DNA of 33,986 nt from an uncultured Capnocytophaga sp. (GTDB lineage: Bacteria; Bacteroidota; Bacteroidia; Flavobacteriales; Flavobacteriaceae): NCBI RefSeq assembly GCF_937936315.1, contig NZ_CALGWU010000030.1:1-33986 (forward strand), written 5' to 3'. The translations under genes and the position numbers were made by a program. Under the pieces are notes generated by a model. It saw only the letters and a list, made by a program, of their open reading frames with translations. It ran no database searches and was not told the origin of the DNA. The first letter of the stretch is position 1; the number at the start of each line of letters is the position of its first letter. Below are positions 15,588 to 23,945 of the stretch, in pieces.

Positions 15588-17843
15588 TTATAATAATTTA
15601 AATCTTAATCCTGCATAATACATCTGTCCAAAGGCAGGAGCGTACTGCATTGTACTATCAAAATATGCGCCAAAAGGATTGTTGGCTGCCAAAATACCAT
15701 TCTCTTGTTTATAATTGGTGATGTTTTCACCTCCTATATATACCTCAAATGTCTTAGAAAATACTTTGGTGATTTGAGCATTGAGTGTAGCAAATGATGG
15801 CGCATAATCGTCTAACCTATAGGCTATAGGGTTCGTAGCGGTTGTAGGCAAACGTTGTTCTCCCAACCAGTTGAAGGTTACATCAAACTTCCATTGAGAA
15901 TGCTTGTTCTCGTTGCGCTCAGGAGTCTCGTAAGCTACATTGGCAAACCAGCGATGCTTTGGGGTAAGGGTCTTCTCCATCTGTCCTTTAGTAAACTGCG
16001 TTTGCACATCATAATACTTATAGGCAGCCTTGAAGTCTAACCCTTTGGCAGGAGTAATACTAAATTCTGCTTGTAGAGAGTTCGCAAAACTATTCCCATT
16101 GAGGTTGTAAAACAAAGATTGTTGGGGTGAGTTATCCAAATCTACTACTACTTGATTATCAAAATCTGTACGGTAGAAATCTACCGAAAGCTCTGCACTT
16201 TTACCTAATATTTTAAACGCTTGCAAAAAGCTCACTCCGTAGTTCCAAGCAATTTCGGGATTCAAACCATAGAGCTTGCCTCCATCACCTCCTATAATAG
16301 CAAGCTTGCGTGCGGATGCCAAGAGTTGTTGGTTCTCTGCTATCACATTAGCAGCGCGTTTGCCTCGCCCTGCCGATACTCTGAAAGTTGCTTGTTTCCA
16401 AGGATTATAACGCAAGTGTAAACGTGGCGTAATGAAGTTTCCTAAATGATTATGACTATCAGCGCGTACTCCTGCCACAAAACTGAAGTTACTCAAATTG
16501 TCATAAGTATATTCAAAGAAGGCACCTATGGAGCGATCTACACGCGAGAAATCTCCCGCAAGAGCCGAAGTAGTGAGCTCCTCATTATAATCGTCATAAG
16601 TTCCATTGAGTCCTGTGGCAAATTTGTGTCTGGTATCGGTGATGATAGAATTGTATATCAAATTGCCATACCAGCTCTTTTGCTGTATATCATAGCGGTT
16701 CAACCCAAAATAAGAATCTTGACGATGCGACTGAAAAGAGTTCTGCAACCCTATACTCTTATAAGGTGTGTCAGGAAATACATACCCTATTTTATTTGAA
16801 GCACTAAAACGTTCGGAGTTTACTTCACTACCCCACGCATTGGTAGTTCCTTTGTCGGTTAGCCGATTAAAACGCAACTCTCCTGCTTGGCGCTCATCTT
16901 TCATATAGTGGAGATTCAAAAAACCTACCCACCCTTTTTCTGCATTCGCATACTGCCAACGATTCAACAAGTTGATTTGATTACCTATGGGGTTATCTAT
17001 AAAACCATCGTGATTGTGGTCGGCTTTTTGCTGGCGTACATTGCCGTGTGCAAAAAGAGTAGTCGCCCACTTATCAGATAATTTTTGATTGGTATGAGCA
17101 TTGAGTTCATAACGATTATCTTCTGAAGCATACAAGTTTAAGAAGAAAGGACGACTACTGATAGGCTTTTCTATCTCATAGTTGATTTGCCCCGAAATAC
17201 TCTCATACCCATTAATCACACTCCCTGCTCCTTTGGTTATCTGGATGCTCTCAATCCACGTACCTGGTACAAATGAGAGTCCGTAGGCTTGCGAAGCGCC
17301 CCGCATTGTAGGGATATTCTCTTCTGCCATTAGTATGTACGGACTGGTTAACCCCAGCATCTTTATCTGTTTGTTACCCGTAACAGCATCCGAGAAGTTC
17401 ACATCAATTGATGGGTTAGTAGAAAAACTCTCCGATAGGTTGCAACAAGCTGCTTTCAGTAGTTCCCCACTACTCATTGTGTGCACATCAGCTACTTGCC
17501 ATTGCGATTTCATCGTGTTAGCACGCTTCTGGCTTACTACCACCTCTTCCAAAGCCGCTTCTGGTTCCAATTGAATATGTAAAGACGCATTACCACTTAC
17601 TTTTACAGTTTTCTTTTTATAACCAATATAGCTTACTGCCAAAGTATTAGAAGCATCTGTGTGTTTCAGTGTGAAAGCTCCTTCATTATCAGTAGATACA
17701 CCTATTTCAGTACCCTCCCAATACACATCTGCCCCTATAAGAGGTGCGTTGTTTTCGTCTACCACTTTCCCTTTGCTAAAATGTTGGGCAAAGACAGACA
17801 AAGGCAACAACAGCCCTATTAAAAAAATATATTTTTTGTACAT
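15588..17843 (-). CDS. TonB-dependent outer membrane receptor, probably for a metal
   Basis: 751-residue outer-membrane receptor: signal peptide (MYKKYIFLIGLLLPLSVFAQ), an N-terminal carboxypeptidase-regulatory-like beta domain (about 22-92: GKVVDENNAPLIGADVYWEGT, VSYIGYKKKTV), a plug with a TonB-box-like LEEVVVSQKR (98-107), and a 22-strand-type barrel to the C-terminus, ending in an aromatic-rich MYYAGLRFKLL. The plug contains an unusual cysteine pair, KAACCNLSESFSTNPSIDV (Cys133, Cys134), and QIKMLGLTSPYILMAEENIPTMRG. It lies between a Cys-rich HYC_CC_PP protein and an HMA protein, so a soft metal such as copper is the likely substrate. It is distinct from SusC: no SusD gene is present and the length is shorter. 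Confidence 0.9.
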   Translation of the reverse strand: MYKKYIFLIGLLLPLSVFAQHFSKGKVVDENNAPLIGADVYWEGTEIGVSTDNEGAFTLKHTDASNTLAVSYIGYKKKTVKVSGNASLHIQLEPEAALEEVVVSQKRANTMKSQWQVADVHTMSSGELLKAACCNLSESFSTNPSIDVNFSDAVTGNKQIKMLGLTSPYILMAEENIPTMRGASQAYGLSFVPGTWIESIQITKGAGSVINGYESISGQINYEIEKPISSRPFFLNLYASEDNRYELNAHTNQKLSDKWATTLFAHGNVRQQKADHNHDGFIDNPIGNQINLLNRWQYANAEKGWVGFLNLHYMKDERQAGELRFNRLTDKGTTNAWGSEVNSERFSASNKIGYVFPDTPYKSIGLQNSFQSHRQDSYFGLNRYDIQQKSWYGNLIYNSIITDTRHKFATGLNGTYDDYNEELTTSALAGDFSRVDRSIGAFFEYTYDNLSNFSFVAGVRADSHNHLGNFITPRLHLRYNPWKQATFRVSAGRGKRAANVIAENQQLLASARKLAIIGGDGGKLYGLNPEIAWNYGVSFLQAFKILGKSAELSVDFYRTDFDNQVVVDLDNSPQQSLFYNLNGNSFANSLQAEFSITPAKGLDFKAAYKYYDVQTQFTKGQMEKTLTPKHRWFANVAYETPERNENKHSQWKFDVTFNWLGEQRLPTTATNPIAYRLDDYAPSFATLNAQITKVFSKTFEVYIGGENITNYKQENGILAANNPFGAYFDSTMQYAPAFGQMYYAGLRFKLL

Positions 17844-17893
17844 TATTGTCTTGTTTTATTCAGTTCAAAAATTAGAATTTAAGAATTAGAAAC

Positions 17894-17921
17894 AGAGGTA
17901 AACTCCTTTCTTATTACCTCT
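17894..17921 (-). promoter_or_regulatory. Intercistronic hairpin between the HYC_CC_PP and TonB genes
   Basis: AGAGGTAA (17894-17901) and TTACCTCT (17914-17921) form a perfect 8-bp stem with a 12-nt loop in the 84-bp gap. No T run follows on the minus strand, so it is not a classical terminator. It could be an mRNA-processing or attenuation element that gives the two cistrons different levels. Confidence 0.35.
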
Positions 17922-17927
17922 TATCTC

Positions 17928-18392
17928 TTATTTTTTATCTGAATAAAACACCCTCTGGCAGTACAATTCATAAAGAGGTGGCGCATTCAACTGCGTAAAG
18001 AAATCTCTCGTGATGGCTTTCTTTACAGTCTGAGGAATACTTACCACTTCCAAAGTAGGAAAAACCAAAGAACTTACTACAAAAGATTGTAGTTGCAGCT
18101 CCAACGCTTTTACTACTGAAGTACTATCAGAAATAGAAGATGATATAGCTGTATTGTCACAGCATTTTTTATGTGAAGATTCTGTTTTACTCTCATCACT
18201 ATCGTCGTCCTCAGAAGCACAACAAGAGTCCATATCAGCACAATCACTTACTTCTTCATCTACAGAAGAAGTGATATATTCTAAAGAAACTGACGATAAG
18301 TGGTCTTGACAATAATGAAAAGAAATAGCCCATCCTGAATTAGAGAACAAGATGAGTGCAGATAATAATATGTTGATAAATTTTCTTTTCAT
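17928..18392 (-). CDS. HYC_CC_PP family Cys-rich exported protein
   Basis: 154-residue small exported protein of the type named HYC_CC_PP. A signal sequence (MKRKFINILLSALILFSNSGWA) is followed by SFHYCQDH (HYC at 26-28), Cys51, CC at 57-58 in MDSCCASEDD and CC at 77-78 in HKKCCDN, embedded in a Ser/Asp/Glu-rich stretch, and ends with NAPPLYELYC (PP at 138-139, Cys145). The His/Cys pairs and acidic residues look like a soft-metal ligand set. The function is not established; location next to a TonB receptor and an HMA protein suggests a periplasmic metal sensor or carrier. First gene of the three-gene operon; a palindrome precedes it. Confidence 0.82.
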   Translation of the reverse strand: MKRKFINILLSALILFSNSGWAISFHYCQDHLSSVSLEYITSSVDEEVSDCADMDSCCASEDDDSDESKTESSHKKCCDNTAISSSISDSTSVVKALELQLQSFVVSSLVFPTLEVVSIPQTVKKAITRDFFTQLNAPPLYELYCQRVFYSDKK

Positions 18393-18413
18393 AGTTTGAA
18401 AACATTATCAGCA

Positions 18414-18437
18414 AAAACTATACCATTATATAGTTTT
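18414..18437. promoter_or_regulatory. Operator-like palindrome upstream of the metal cassette
   Basis: AAAACTATA (18414-18422) and TATAGTTTT (18429-18437) form a perfect 9-bp inverted repeat with a 6-bp spacer, 22 bp upstream of the HYC_CC_PP start. A partial third half-site (ATAGTTTG) overlaps the start codon. Its position in the promoter region suggests a binding site for a metal-responsive dimeric regulator; a role as part of the neighbouring yidC terminator is less likely because that stem ends at 18447. Confidence 0.45.
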
Positions 18438-18441
18438 ATAT

Positions 18442-18495
18442 AAAAAACTTTGCCAAAGATCGTAGTGCAATAGCAATAGAGAACTTTGGCAAAGT
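18442..18495 (-). terminator. Intrinsic terminator after yidC
   Basis: A perfect 12-bp stem, ACTTTGCCAAAG (18447-18458) with CTTTGGCAAAGT (18484-18495), has a 25-nt loop. On the minus strand it is followed by a T run at 18446-18442. It lies 31 bp after the yidC stop. Confidence 0.88.
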
Positions 18496-18526
18496 GTATT
18501 TGTTTTTTAGTTGTTAAATCTATAGG

Positions 18527-20359
18527 CTAACGTTTATTTTGTTGAGCTTTGCGTTGCGCTTCAGCTTGTTCCATCATCTCACGCATTTTAGCTTGGAATT
18601 TACTTTCTTTTTTAGGTTTTTTCTTGTTTTCTTGTATTTGAGCGTGAATCTTCTTCTCGTCTATAATCCAATACTTGATAGCTAACATAATACCTATAGT
18701 CAATAAGTTAGATATAAAATAGTACAAACTAAGTCCGCTAGCATAGTTGTTGAAAAAGAACAACATCATTACAGGGGATAGATAGATAAGGAACTTCATA
18801 TTAGGCATACCGGGTTGCTGGGGCTGTGCAGTTTGTGCCATTGTCATCAATGAGTAGATTAATATAGCAATTGAAGCTAATAATGGGAATAAACTCACGT
18901 GGCTGCCGTAGAAAGGTATAGAGAAAGGAAGTTCAAAGATAGCATCATACGATGATAAATCTTGAGCCCATAAGAAACTCTTTTGTCTCAATCCAAATTC
19001 AGTAGGGAAGAAGTTAAAGAGCGCCAAGAATACTGGTAATTGCAAGAGAGCTGGAATACAACCACTAAGAGGGTTTACACCTGCTTTGTTATAAAGAGCC
19101 ATTGTTTCCTGTTGGCGTTTCATTGGCTCATCATATTTTTTGTTGATTTCTTCAATCTCAGGGCGTAACACCTTCATCTTAGCTTGTGATACATACGATT
19201 TGTAAACTATAGGTGAAAGCAATATACGGACAATAAAAGTCATCAATATAATCACTAATCCTACTGAGAAATAATCGGCAAGGAAATTGTAAAGTGGAAT
19301 AAACAACCATTTGTTCAACCAACCAAAAATACCCCAACCCAATGGAATAAGTTCTGTAAGTTCATATTTATCATTGTATTGTTTGAGTACATTGTAATCA
19401 CTAGGCCCAAAATAGAAATGTAATGATTCGCTCAATTCTCCACTTTTAGCTTGTATAGGTAAAGAAGTAAGGAAGTTTTTAGTGTATTTCACCTCTTTCC
19501 CCTCATTTATAGCAATGTTGTGAGAAGTAAAATCACCTTTAGCAAAAGTATTGTCGGAAATAAGAACCGAAGTAAACAAGTGCTGTTTGTAAGCCACCCA
19601 GTTCACTTTTTCTTCTTTTTGCTCATCATTACCAGCTTGACTCATACGATTGATACGGTCACCTTCATATTGTATAGCTGCTTGTGTATAACGGTTTTCA
19701 TAGGTTACACTTTTCTCCATACGGCGTGCTTGTAACTTCCAATCAATGTTCATAGGTTTAGAAGTGTTTACTGCCCCCATTAAACCTTGTGAACGAAGCA
19801 CTAAGTCTAACATATAACCTTCTTTAGGCAAGGTGTATACATATTCTAAATAAGTGTTTTCTGAAGTTTTAAGTTTCATAGAAAGCACTTGATTGCCATT
19901 GTTTTCACTTATTGTAGGTTCAAAGTACAAATCTTTGGTGTTTAACTTTTTGTCCTGAGCTGTAGTAAAATTAAGGCTAAAAGTAGCATTCCAATCTTTA
20001 ACCAAGTAAACAGGTAAAGAATCATAAGTTTTAAATTCTTTCAATAATACTTCTTTAAGTTGCCCACCACGATTACTGATAGTGAGTTTAAGGTTTTTAT
20101 TCTCTAGTATAGTTACATCATTTTTAGCTGATGGTAAGGTAGCAGAGTAGGCAAAATTTCCTAAATCAGTAGGTTGAATAGTTGCCAAAGCATTGTTTTG
20201 AGTATTGGCAGTAGCTTGATTTGCTTGTTGTTCTTGTTGGGCTTTGCGCTTGGCTAATTCTTCTTGAGATGGTTTATTATTGTTCATAAACCACATTAAT
20301 AGTATAAAAATTAAGGCAAAACCTATAATGCTCTTTACATCGAATTTTCTTTCGTCCAT
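18527..20359 (-). CDS. yidC: Membrane protein insertase YidC
   Basis: 610-residue Oxa1-superfamily insertase that inserts and folds inner-membrane proteins, alone or with SecYEG. An N-terminal helix (SIIGFALIFILLMWFMNN, about 11-28) is followed by a large periplasmic beta domain (about 80-345). The five-helix C-terminal core contains VGLVIILMTFIVRILLSPIVYKSYVSQAKM, GCIPALLQLPVFLALFNFFP and FNNYASGLSLYYFISNLLTI. A basic tail (about 570-610) ends in KAQQNKR. It begins 21 bp after pyrG in the same direction, suggesting co-transcription from the pyrG promoter. No rnpA or rpmH lies nearby, unlike the classical arrangement. Confidence 0.96.
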   Translation of the reverse strand: MDERKFDVKSIIGFALIFILLMWFMNNNKPSQEELAKRKAQQEQQANQATANTQNNALATIQPTDLGNFAYSATLPSAKNDVTILENKNLKLTISNRGGQLKEVLLKEFKTYDSLPVYLVKDWNATFSLNFTTAQDKKLNTKDLYFEPTISENNGNQVLSMKLKTSENTYLEYVYTLPKEGYMLDLVLRSQGLMGAVNTSKPMNIDWKLQARRMEKSVTYENRYTQAAIQYEGDRINRMSQAGNDEQKEEKVNWVAYKQHLFTSVLISDNTFAKGDFTSHNIAINEGKEVKYTKNFLTSLPIQAKSGELSESLHFYFGPSDYNVLKQYNDKYELTELIPLGWGIFGWLNKWLFIPLYNFLADYFSVGLVIILMTFIVRILLSPIVYKSYVSQAKMKVLRPEIEEINKKYDEPMKRQQETMALYNKAGVNPLSGCIPALLQLPVFLALFNFFPTEFGLRQKSFLWAQDLSSYDAIFELPFSIPFYGSHVSLFPLLASIAILIYSLMTMAQTAQPQQPGMPNMKFLIYLSPVMMLFFFNNYASGLSLYYFISNLLTIGIMLAIKYWIIDEKKIHAQIQENKKKPKKESKFQAKMREMMEQAEAQRKAQQNKR

Positions 20360-20380
20360 ATAAGTGTTTTTATCTGTTGT

Positions 20381-22000
20381 TTAGTTCTTTTTTAGTTTAT
20401 TATTCAAAGCAGCTTTTACAAAAGCTATAAATAGTGGGTGTGGATTTGCAACAGTACTCTTGTATTCAGGGTGGTATTGGACACCTACAAACCAAGGGTG
20501 ATTAGGCAATTCTATTACCTCTACTAAGCCTGTATCGGGGTTGATACCAGTGCATTGCAAACCTGCTTTTTCAAGTTGTACTTTGTAGTCGTTGTTAAAT
20601 TCATAACGATGGCGATGGCGTTCTGAAATATCTTTTTTACCATAGGCATCGTATATCTTGCTTCCTTTAGTAAGTTCACAAGCCCAAGCACCTAAGCGCA
20701 TAGTCCCTCCTTTGTGAGTAATTTCTTTCTGACTTTCCATTAAGCTAATTACTGGGAAAGGTGTTTGCCCGTTCATTTCGGTAGAGTTAGCGTTTTTAAG
20801 ACCTGCAATATGACGAGCAAATTCAATTACAGCCATTTGCATACCGAGGCAAATACCTAAGAATGGAATATTGTGCTTGCGAACATATTCAATAGCTTTA
20901 ATTTTGCCTTCAATACCACGTCCGCCAAAGCCTGGAGCTACAAGTACAGCATCTAAATGACCTAATTTAACTTCTATGTTTTCTTCATTCAAATGTTCTG
21001 AATGAATACTTTCTACATCTACACGTACTTCATTAGCAGCTCCCGCGTGAATAAAAGCTTCTAAAATTGATTTGTAGGCATCTTGTAATTCTACATATTT
21101 ACCTACTAAACCTATTTTTATACGGTGTTTAGGGTTTTTATAACGTTGTAAGAAAGTGTTCCACTGGCTGAGATCGGGTTCGTTTTTGCAAGGGAGATCT
21201 AACTTTTTGAGAGCTACTTTGTCCAAACCTTCTAGGAGCATAACATTCGGTACATCATAGATAGTAGGTACATCAATAGATTGGATTACAGCCTCACGTT
21301 TTACATTACAGAAGAGAGCTAACTTGTAGCGTAGATCGTCAGAAAGTTCGTGTTCAGTACGGCAAACGAGTATGTCGGCTTGAATACCGCTTTCCATTAA
21401 AGTTTTTACACTGTGTTGTGTAGGCTTAGTTTTGAGCTCACCTGCTGCAGCAAGATAAGGTACTAGAGTGAGATGTATCACAATGCCATTATGCTCTCCT
21501 AAGTCCCATAAAAGTTGTCTTACTGATTCTATATAAGGCAATGATTCTATATCACCTACTGTGCCTCCAATTTCGGTAATCACAATATCATATTCGCCTG
21601 TTTTGCCAAGTATCTGAATGCGTTCTTTAATTTCATTGGTAATGTGAGGAATTACTTGTACTGTTTTTCCTAAGAACTCACCACGACGTTCTTTTTCGAT
21701 AACGCTTTGGTAAATGCGTCCAGTAGTTACATTATTAGCTTGAGAGGTATGTACGTTTAAGAAACGTTCATAATGCCCTAAATCAAGGTCAGTTTCAGCG
21801 CCATCTTCAGTTACGAAGCATTCACCGTGTTCATAGGGGTTGAGAGTGCCAGGGTCAACATTGATATAGGGATCAAATTTTTGTATTGTTACCCTATAGC
21901 CACGAGCTTGTAAGAGTTTTGCAAGTGAAGCTGCAATGATTCCTTTCCCTAAAGAAGAGGTTACTCCTCCAGTTACAAATATATACTTGGTATTTGCCAT
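20381..22000 (-). CDS. pyrG: CTP synthase
   Basis: Cytosolic ATP- and glutamine-dependent enzyme that converts UTP to CTP. The 539 residues include an N-terminal synthetase domain with the P-loop VTGGVTSSLGKGI (about 10-22), EHGECFVTEDGAETDLDLGHYERF, and GGTVGDIESLPYIES. A C-terminal class I glutamine amidotransferase domain (from about 295) has LGICLGMQ, with the catalytic cysteine, and GVQYHPEYKS with the catalytic His and Glu. Starts at ATG 22000, with a promoter at 22019-22048. Divergent to the M48 protease gene over a 212-bp gap that holds both promoters. Confidence 0.97.
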   Translation of the reverse strand: MANTKYIFVTGGVTSSLGKGIIAASLAKLLQARGYRVTIQKFDPYINVDPGTLNPYEHGECFVTEDGAETDLDLGHYERFLNVHTSQANNVTTGRIYQSVIEKERRGEFLGKTVQVIPHITNEIKERIQILGKTGEYDIVITEIGGTVGDIESLPYIESVRQLLWDLGEHNGIVIHLTLVPYLAAAGELKTKPTQHSVKTLMESGIQADILVCRTEHELSDDLRYKLALFCNVKREAVIQSIDVPTIYDVPNVMLLEGLDKVALKKLDLPCKNEPDLSQWNTFLQRYKNPKHRIKIGLVGKYVELQDAYKSILEAFIHAGAANEVRVDVESIHSEHLNEENIEVKLGHLDAVLVAPGFGGRGIEGKIKAIEYVRKHNIPFLGICLGMQMAVIEFARHIAGLKNANSTEMNGQTPFPVISLMESQKEITHKGGTMRLGAWACELTKGSKIYDAYGKKDISERHRHRYEFNNDYKVQLEKAGLQCTGINPDTGLVEVIELPNHPWFVGVQYHPEYKSTVANPHPLFIAFVKAALNNKLKKN

Positions 22001-22018
22001 TTCTATTTAATTTGCGCG

Positions 22019-22048
22019 CAAAGATACAAATTAATTAATAATTAACAA
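22019..22048 (-). promoter_or_regulatory. Promoter of pyrG-yidC
   Basis: Minus strand: TTG at 22048-22046, a 19-bp spacer, TATCTTTG at 22026-22019. The -7 box is only 18 bp before the pyrG start, so the leader is very short. Confidence 0.8.
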
Positions 22049-22165
22049 GTAACAATGAACAAAAATTGAGTTGGGGGAAAGGGTAGGAATGTGTACTTTA
22101 CTAAAATTTTAAACTTTTGCAAAGTTGTTAGGAGAATTAGAATTGTTAAAAATGTTAATTAATCA

Positions 22166-22195
22166 TTGCTAGTTACTAATTATTTACTATCTTTG
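22166..22195 (+). promoter_or_regulatory. Promoter of the M48 protease-PNP operon
   Basis: Plus strand: TTG at 22166-22168, a 19-bp spacer, TATCTTTG at 22188-22195, 17 bp before ATG 22213. It is divergent from the pyrG promoter in the same gap. Confidence 0.8.
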
Positions 22196-22212
22196 CCCTC
22201 AAATAAAATTTT

Positions 22213-23028
22213 ATGAAGAAATTAATTTTAATCACATTACTTTTGATGATCTCTTCTTGTAAAACCAATCCTTTTACAGGAAAGAGTACCCTTAACTTTA
22301 TGCCTAATAGTAAAGTCTTCCCAATGGCTTTTAGTCAGTATTCCACCTTTTTAAATTCAAATAAGGTGTTGAAAGGCACTAATGATGCAGCTATGGTGAA
22401 ACGTGTAGGTGAGCGTATAGCTAAAGCTGCTGAATTGTGGCTTGATACGAATGGGTATAAAGGTTATTTAAACGATTATCGCTGGGAATACAACTTAGTG
22501 GATAGTCCTGAAGTGAACGCTTGGTGTATGCCAGGAGGTAAGATTGTAGTCTATACAGGAATTTTACCAGTAACACAATCTGAAGCAGGTTTAGCAGTAG
22601 TAATGGGACACGAAGTGGCGCACGCCTTAGCTGACCACGGTGCCCAACGTATGAGCGCAAGTACTTTGCAACAAATAGGAGCTGTAGCAGGTTCTATTGC
22701 TTTACAAAGTAGTAAATATGCTGCTTATACTGATCAGTTTATGTTAGCTTATGGTTTGGGATCTAACTTAGGAGTGATGTTGCCCTTTAGTCGTTCTAAT
22801 GAAACAGAGGCTGATGCTATAGGAATTCAAATTATGGCAATTGCAGGGTATGATCCTGCTGAAGCTCCTGAATTGTGGAAACGTATGGCAGCTAAAAAAG
22901 ATGGTAAATCTACCCCCACTATTCTCAGTACTCACCCTTCTGATGCTTCTCGTATTAAAAATCTCACCTCTTTAGTACCAAAAGCAAAAGCAGAAGCGGC
23001 TAAATTTGGTGTTACAAAATTTCAATAA
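22213..23028 (+). CDS. M48 family lipoprotein zinc metalloprotease
   Basis: 271-residue periplasmic lipoprotein protease. The signal sequence MKKLILITLLLMISSC has a lipobox at Cys16, followed by KTNPFTGKSTLNF, typical of this LoiP/YcaL-like group. The zinc motif is HEVAH at 133-137, and the third ligand is in SNETEADAIGI (Glu near 197). C-terminal STHPSDASRIKNL is also conserved. It has no TPR domain, unlike BepA. Such proteases probably act on misfolded envelope proteins; the substrate here is unknown. The PNP gene begins 22 bp after it, so the two are likely one operon. Confidence 0.92.
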   Translation: MKKLILITLLLMISSCKTNPFTGKSTLNFMPNSKVFPMAFSQYSTFLNSNKVLKGTNDAAMVKRVGERIAKAAELWLDTNGYKGYLNDYRWEYNLVDSPEVNAWCMPGGKIVVYTGILPVTQSEAGLAVVMGHEVAHALADHGAQRMSASTLQQIGAVAGSIALQSSKYAAYTDQFMLAYGLGSNLGVMLPFSRSNETEADAIGIQIMAIAGYDPAEAPELWKRMAAKKDGKSTPTILSTHPSDASRIKNLTSLVPKAKAEAAKFGVTKFQ

Positions 23029-23050
23029 GCAATAAAAATATTATAAAGAT

Positions 23051-23878
23051 ATGCAACAAGTCTACGACAAAATTAACGAAACGGCTCGCATTATACAGTC
23101 GTATATCACGGAACACACACCTGAGTTTGCTATTATTTTAGGTTCTGGACTTAGTAAATTAGAAAACGAAGTGGAAGTGATTTCGGAAATTAAATACAAT
23201 AATATCCCAAACTTTCCTAAGTCTACCGTATTTGGTCATAAAGGTAAACTTATTTATGGGAAAATAGAGAACCGATATGTATTGATGATGGCAGGAAGGG
23301 TCCATTATTACGAAGGTTATACAATGCAAGAGGTAACTTTTCCAATACGCGTATTTGCACAATTGGGTATTAAACGACTTATAGTTTCTAATGCTTCAGG
23401 AGGTGTGAACCCTAACTTTTCTATAGGAGATGTAATGGTAATTCGTGATCATATCAATATGTTTCCTGAACATCCTCTACGTGGTAAAAACTTAGACCTC
23501 TTTGGAGCTCGTTTTCCGGATATGAGCAAACCTTATAGCCACGCTATGATAGCTGAATTAGAAAAAATAGCTAAAGAGTATAATGTTAAACTTCAAAAAG
23601 GAGTATATGTAGGTTTACAAGGACCTTCATTTGAAACGCCTGCAGAATATGGGATGGTACGTGTTTTAGGAGGTGATGCTGTAGGTATGAGTACTGTGCC
23701 TGAAGTGATTGTAGCACGTCATCAAAATATGGAGGTGTGTGCCCTTTCAGTTATCACGGATTTAGGAGGTCCAGAAATCTCACCAGATGTATCACACGAA
23801 GAAGTACTCAATGCAGCTAATATAGCAATGCCTAATGTAATTCTTTTAGTGAAAAATCTCATTAAAAACTACAGATAG
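23051..23878 (+). CDS. punA: Purine nucleoside phosphorylase (class II, trimeric type)
   Basis: Cleaves inosine or guanosine with phosphate to give the base and ribose-1-phosphate (purine salvage). The 275 residues include the phosphate-binding GSGLSKLE, KSTVFGHKGKLIYG, MMAGRVHYYEGYTMQEVTFPIRVF, SNASGGVNPNFSIGDVMVIRDHINMFPEHPLRG, GPSFETPAEYGMVRVLGGDAVGMSTVPEVIVARH and ITDLGG, all typical of the trimeric PNP/MTAP family. Asn is expected in the base-binding position for 6-oxopurines; here the family loop reads VITDLGG, so the exact specificity is not settled from the sequence alone. Second gene of the operon with the M48 protease, ending convergently with the thioesterase gene. Confidence 0.92.
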   Translation: MQQVYDKINETARIIQSYITEHTPEFAIILGSGLSKLENEVEVISEIKYNNIPNFPKSTVFGHKGKLIYGKIENRYVLMMAGRVHYYEGYTMQEVTFPIRVFAQLGIKRLIVSNASGGVNPNFSIGDVMVIRDHINMFPEHPLRGKNLDLFGARFPDMSKPYSHAMIAELEKIAKEYNVKLQKGVYVGLQGPSFETPAEYGMVRVLGGDAVGMSTVPEVIVARHQNMEVCALSVITDLGGPEISPDVSHEEVLNAANIAMPNVILLVKNLIKNYR

Positions 23879-23891
23879 TCTTTAGCTTTTT

Positions 23892-23933
23892 AATCGTTAG
23901 TCGTTAGTATCTCACTACTAACGACTAACGATT
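23892..23933. repeat. Perfect 18-bp inverted repeat (TTAGT-type hairpin)
   Basis: AATCGTTAGTCGTTAGTA (23892-23909) and TACTAACGACTAACGATT (23916-23933) form a perfect stem with a 6-nt loop in the gap between the convergent PNP and thioesterase genes. Each arm contains a duplicated CGTTAGT. No strong T run follows on either strand, so it is a poor intrinsic terminator, though it may still block read-through or protect 3' ends. Confidence 0.8.
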
Positions 23934-23945
23934 CATTATTAGCGA

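Noticed and set aside
15588..17843. SusC-type polysaccharide receptor
   Set aside because: No SusD partner, too short for SusC, and neighbours are Cys-rich metal-type proteins.
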